A stretch of DNA of 58,965 nucleotides from Leptolyngbya sp. CCY15150 (lineage in GTDB: Bacteria; Cyanobacteriota; Cyanobacteriia; RECH01): the NCBI RefSeq assembly GCF_016888135.1, contig NZ_JACSWB010000122.1:1-58965 (forward strand), given 5' to 3'. The notes beneath the pieces were generated by a model, which saw only the letters and a list, made by a program, of their open reading frames with translations, did no database searches and was not told where the DNA came from. Shown piece after piece: positions 55,714 through 58,965 of the stretch. A program made the position numbers and the translations under genes. Numbering within the stretch: the first letter of the stretch is position 1; each line of letters begins with the position of its first letter.

Positions 55714-56045
55714 GACGACACCAAGATTGTGTAGACCCAAATCTATGTTTTACCTCCTAGCTCGGGTTACGTCCGGGCAGTGCCGTTTCGGGGAGCAAAC
55801 GAAAAAGCTCCACCATGACTTGTCGCATGAGCCATCGAGCGGTCAATGCTTTTCGCATCGCAGCCATGACCGAAAAGCCGGGTTTCTTTCAAGGTCTCTG
55901 CACTGACTGGAGTAGCAATGCTGCCGTGCTCGATTTCATTGTGGTTTCATGATCAGGTGGTATTTTTGGGTAGCGTATTTTTGGGTAGCAATGTTGTGCA
56001 GCTACTTGCTGCTACCGCTTCTGCCTATAGCTTGAGCAATGATTA
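55714..56045. other. Intergenic region with a 15-bp tandem repeat
   Basis: GTATTTTTGGGTAGC is repeated twice head to tail at 55960-55989, ending 56 bases before the response regulator start. OmpR/PhoB proteins bind direct repeats, so this is a candidate autoregulatory site. Otherwise nothing is seen. Confidence 0.5.
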
Positions 56046-56738
56046 ATGCGTATTTTGCTGGTTGAAGATGAGCCCGACCTAGGACGAGCGATTAAGCGCA
56101 CGCTGACCCAAGAAGCCTACGTGGTGGACTGGGTGCAGTCTGGGGATGAAGCGCTGACCTATCTGGAGAGCAGTACTGTCACTTACGTGTTGGGAGTACT
56201 TGACTGGATGCTGCCGGGGCTAAATGGTCTGGAGATTTGTCGCTGGCTACGGGCGCAGCAGAATGCTCTCCCGATTCTCATGCTGACCGCAAACGATCGC
56301 ATCGAAGACCGCATTGCAGGGCTCGATGCCGGGGCCGACGACTATCTGGTCAAACCCTTTAGCATGGATGAACTGCTGGCCCGGTTGCGGGCTTTGAGAC
56401 GTCGCCCCGCTGACTTTAAACCGGCTCAAATTCAAGTTGGGCCACTGACGCTGGATTGCGATCGCAGAATTGCTCTTCTTTATAGTGGCACCGCTGCTGA
56501 GCAGACGATGTCACTGACCCAAAAAGAGTTTCAGCTTCTGCAATATTTGATGGAGCACCCCGATCAGATTCTTACCCAAGAGCAGGTGCTCAACCAGCTT
56601 TGGGAATTTGGCGCTGACCCCATCAGCAACGTCGTAGCAGCCCAGGTGCGGCTACTGCGCCGCAAATTGGGGCAGTATAACTGTGACCACATGATTGAAA
56701 CCGTCTATGGCATGGGATACCGGTTCAAAACTGAATAG
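56046..56738 (+). CDS. OmpR/PhoB-family response regulator (RppA/NrsR-like)
   Basis: 230 residues. The receiver domain has LLVEDEPDLG (acidic pocket), phospho-acceptor Asp53 in VLDWMLPG, and KPFSMDELLARL. The winged-helix effector ends with QVRLLRRKLGQYNCDHMIETVYGMGYRF (cited in part: IETVYGMGYRF). Its sequence style and overlap with a RppB-like kinase match the cyanobacterial RppA/NrsR group that controls nickel or redox responses. The remnants of a metal P1B ATPase downstream fit a metal-response locus. No ribosome site is visible. Confidence 0.92.
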   Translation: MRILLVEDEPDLGRAIKRTLTQEAYVVDWVQSGDEALTYLESSTVTYVLGVLDWMLPGLNGLEICRWLRAQQNALPILMLTANDRIEDRIAGLDAGADDYLVKPFSMDELLARLRALRRRPADFKPAQIQVGPLTLDCDRRIALLYSGTAAEQTMSLTQKEFQLLQYLMEHPDQILTQEQVLNQLWEFGADPISNVVAAQVRLLRRKLGQYNCDHMIETVYGMGYRFKTE

Positions 56739-58149
56739 ACTATTTCGCCGCAGCCGCTGGCAACTCACCGGTTGGTATACCGGTGTGATGGCCGTCGTCT
56801 TGGCCATTAGTGCCCTGGGCATGTATGAGGCCATTGCCCATGCCCATCGGGTAGCAGCCGATCGAGAGCTAAAGTCGGTCGCCGAAGCCGTTCACGATAA
56901 CTTAGAGAAATCTCTCACGGCCAATAGTCAGATTGAGAGCGGTTCTTCTGACCTGCTTCCAAACCTTTGCCTAACGGGGGATCCCTGCCTGGCCCCCTTT
57001 GAGCACAGCCAAAACCACTATCATCCCGATGACCTATACTCCGGCAATTACTATATCCGGGTGCTAGGCACCAACGGGCAATTAGTAGCCAGCGCTGGTG
57101 ATTACCCCCAAGGGCTATCCAGCCCCGATACTGCCGCTCTCTGGAAAACGTTGCATGATTCATCCGGTCGGCCCTACCGCCAAGTGGTTCTGCCTCTGTA
57201 TGCTCTAGATGATCAGCAGTTAGTGGGTCGGGTCGTGGTAGGTCGTTCGCTTAACGACTTTGCAGCCTACTTAGCTACTGTTCGCTGGAATATGGCCTTA
57301 GGTTTACCCTTGGCGCTGGCCTTGATTGCAGCGGCGGGATGGTGGCTGGCGGGAGTGGCGCTAGAGCCGGTGCAAATGTCATACCGCAACATCCAGCAGT
57401 TCACAGCAGACGCCGCCCACGAACTGAGAACCCCCCTGGCTGCCATTCAGGCTACTACCGAGTCGGTGATTCGACTGCCAGATATCTCAGATGCCGAGGC
57501 GCGAGATACGCTTCAGGTAATTGCCCGCCAAAACCATCGCTTAACCCGTTTAGTCAGCGATCTGCTGCTGCTATCCCGGCTCGATATTCAAACCACAGCC
57601 CCTGGCTTTTCCTGCTGCCTACAAAACATCCTGAACGATATTGAGGAGGAGATGGCAGCGTTGTCTATGGCCAAGAACATTAACCTAGTGCTCGATCAGC
57701 CTGCCACCCCGCCCCTGATGGTGATTGGTCACGAGGAGCAGCTCTACCGCCTGGTTCTGAATGTGGTCAGCAATGCCCTGCAGCATACTCCTACCAACGG
57801 CAAAGTCACCACTTACCTTAGAGCCGTGGATAAGCACGCCCTAATTACGGTAGAAGATACCGGGGTGGGTATTCACCCCAACGATCAGCCTCGAATTTTT
57901 GATCGCTTTTATCGCATTGAAAAGGATCGATCGCGCCAGAGCGGTGGGGCGGGGCTAGGTCTGTCGATCGCACTGGCGATCGCTCAGGCCCACGGCGGCA
58001 GCATCCACGTTAAGAGTACCGTCTCTAAGGGTAGTACCTTTACCATTAAGCTCCCCCTCGCCAGTGCGGGGATGCCCCTAGATCAGCTTCGCCCATCGCA
58101 GCAACACCGCGTTAATCGCCATAACCACGGTCGAAAGGCTCATCAGTAA
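56707..58149 (+). CDS. Sensor histidine kinase (RppB/NrsS-like) with altered C-terminus
   Basis: About 480 residues from the ATG at 56707, overlapping the regulator by 32 bases; other possible starts lie a few codons either side. First helix near residues 25-45, a periplasmic domain of about 150 residues, second helix LPLALALIAAAGWWLAGVAL. H box AAHELRTPLAAIQ, N box LNVVSNALQHTP, G1 VEDTGVGIH, F box RIFDRFYR and G2 GGAGLGLSIA are all intact. The last 25 or so residues (MPLDQLRPSQQHRVNRHNHG...) are antisense to the tail of a decayed P1B ATPase, so this end is probably not ancestral. Confidence 0.9.
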   Translation: MAWDTGSKLNRLFRRSRWQLTGWYTGVMAVVLAISALGMYEAIAHAHRVAADRELKSVAEAVHDNLEKSLTANSQIESGSSDLLPNLCLTGDPCLAPFEHSQNHYHPDDLYSGNYYIRVLGTNGQLVASAGDYPQGLSSPDTAALWKTLHDSSGRPYRQVVLPLYALDDQQLVGRVVVGRSLNDFAAYLATVRWNMALGLPLALALIAAAGWWLAGVALEPVQMSYRNIQQFTADAAHELRTPLAAIQATTESVIRLPDISDAEARDTLQVIARQNHRLTRLVSDLLLLSRLDIQTTAPGFSCCLQNILNDIEEEMAALSMAKNINLVLDQPATPPLMVIGHEEQLYRLVLNVVSNALQHTPTNGKVTTYLRAVDKHALITVEDTGVGIHPNDQPRIFDRFYRIEKDRSRQSGGAGLGLSIALAIAQAHGGSIHVKSTVSKGSTFTIKLPLASAGMPLDQLRPSQQHRVNRHNHGRKAHQ

Positions 58150-58221
58150 GGCACCCACCGCTGGGGACAGCAAACTTCCCAAAGTTGGTAGCACCCTCAC
58201 CGTTAGGGAAATTTTGCCCCC
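58078..58221 (-). pseudogene. C-terminal remnant of a heavy-metal P1B-type ATPase
   Basis: The minus strand reads VLPTLGSLLSPAVGALLMSL then STVVMAINAVLLRWAKLI and stop. This is the terminal membrane helix pair of CopA/ZntA-like pumps (usual form SPxxAAxxMxxSSVxVxxNALRL). Nothing of the catalytic domains remains upstream. The remnant overlaps the kinase gene's last codons on the other strand. A convergent metal pump beside a metal-sensing two-component pair is a sensible ancestral layout. Confidence 0.7.
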
Positions 58222-58293
58222 ATTTTGTGATTGAAAGACGGCAGTGACTGACATTCCCAATGCTCAAGAGGGCGATCGCATATGAGTTTGGTG

Positions 58294-58712
58294 CTACTTG
58301 GTAAACGTGAACCGTCCGTTCACTTTTTCACCACCGATATCCGACAAAATAGCTACGTTATAGTCTCCTGCGGCTGTAACAGGCAACATAGCCGTGTAGT
58401 GTGCGCCCTCGACATCATAGCTCAACTCGACAGACTCTTGAGTGCCGTCAGGAGCCTGAATTTGCGCCATTACCTTAGCATCGGTGATCGGCTCATGGGT
58501 ATCGCCCTTTTGTAAGAAGAAATCTAGGTGAACTCCGGTCGCTTCATTGGCAGTGAGCAGTTCTAGATGGTATGGGCCAGATTCAATCACCTGTCCCCCT
58601 TGGGATACTTGCGTGTGCCCATCCCCTCCAGCGGCGGGCTCCGGGGCCGCTTGATCTTCAACAACGGGTGCTTCGGCAACAGCCTCTGCAGGAGCGCTAG
58701 CTTGCTCACCAC
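58294..58712 (-). pseudogene. N-terminally truncated secreted protein of a metal locus (YtkA-like fold)
   Basis: The readable part begins about ASAPAEAVAEAPVVED, a linker typical of the region after a lipoprotein signal, then GPYHLELLTANEATGVHLDF, PITDAKVMAQIQAPDG and GDYNVAILSDIGGEKVNGRF, a beta-sandwich like YtkA/FixH or CopC-type domains. The signal peptide is missing; instead the frame runs on into an IS66 transposase end in the wrong frame. The gene was therefore cut by insertion around 58695-58720. Function unknown; the context suggests metal homeostasis. Confidence 0.65.
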
Positions 58713-58720
58713 GTAATTGC

Positions 58721-58965
58721 TCAACTGAATAGCCAATCGGTCTGAGATGAGGTAAGAGCACGCAAAATGGCATCCAAGGCAGAAATGCCCTGACGCTTTG
58801 CTGTATTGACCAGCGAGCGCACTTGAGCAAACAACTCCGCTCCCCAGTCCGAACGAAAGCCATGGGTCACCTTGCGGAAGACGACACTCCAGCGCAACGC
58901 CTGCTCACTGGCGTTATTGGTGGGCGGGACGGTCGCATCAGTTAAGAACAGCAACAGATGATCTC
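58721..58965 (-). mobile_element. IS66-family transposase, C-terminal part (cut by window edge)
   Basis: The translation LLLFLTDATVPPTNNASEQA, then RKVTHGFRSDWGAELFAQVR and TAKRQGISALDAILRAL, is the C-terminal block of IS66 TnpC, including the PPTNNxSE motif around the last catalytic glutamate. The stop is at 58721-58723; the rest lies beyond the window. It abuts the truncated gene at 58294. Confidence 0.85.

Overview
The window is cyanobacterial. The octamer GCGATCGC (HIP1) and its cores recur throughout both strands. Gene content also fits a filamentous, Leptolyngbya/Nodosilinea-like cyanobacterium: a type I PKS, an NB-ARC/WD40 protein, RTX/PPC protein, heptanucleotide tandem repeats and a RppA/RppB-like two-component pair. 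I cannot name the species.

Layout. 0-0.2 kb: end of an IS1-type element. 0.35-5.8 kb: a single-module polyketide synthase (KS-AT-KR-ACP) plus a type II thioesterase. 6-12.6 kb: ion homeostasis. An ArsB/NhaD/SLC13-type permease lies behind a convincing c-di-AMP (ydaO/yuaA) riboswitch; next come a degenerate archaeal-type ATPase, a SERCA-like Ca2+ P-type ATPase translationally coupled to a 56-aa single-span micropeptide, an SLC13 remnant and an ExoD-family protein. 12.6-14.7 kb: IS debris, then a MerR / carboxymuconolactone decarboxylase-like / aldo-keto reductase operon with a MerR-type operator. 15-25.5 kb: mostly single genes (MOSC, SnoaL-like, AraC, lipoprotein, TetR with a divergent MDR oxidoreductase, RTX protein, class D beta-lactamase, RidA). 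25.5-31.9 kb: a GC-rich, probably imported block of minus-strand hydrolases (TAP-like, PHB-depolymerase-like, CPBP protease), with two related short ORFs directly upstream of the TAP-like and CPBP genes, ending with a TetR gene.

32-42 kb: a mainly minus-strand detoxification/stress island (MDR oxidoreductase, two isochorismatase-like hydrolases, two pirins, DsbA-like protein without cysteines, small AraC, PadR, alpha/beta hydrolase). It is built partly from duplicated regulatory cassettes. AraC gene 3' ends followed by 21-bp-phased direct repeats recur at 31.1, 34.3 and 40.8 kb, with the repeat pair also at 32.1 kb. A separate ~125-bp promoter segment with a TAACTTAAGTTA palindrome recurs at 35.5 and 38.9 kb. 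A NarL-type two-component pair in this island is decayed.

42-50 kb: an NB-ARC/WD40 STAND protein with two predicted seven-bladed propellers, a GH13 branching-enzyme-like protein, a DUF302 protein, a P-type ATPase remnant and a MITE-like element. 50-55.7 kb: an intact YbhFSRG-like export operon (double ATPase, two permeases, HlyD adaptor). 56-59 kb: an OmpR/histidine kinase pair running into a P1B-ATPase remnant, a metal-locus protein truncated at its N-terminus, and the end of an IS66 transposase.

The most promising unexplained items are the Ca2+-ATPase micropeptide, the paired YVSSNH short ORFs in front of peptidase-type genes, the riboswitch with its visible alternative hairpins, and the amplified AraC/direct-repeat cassettes.
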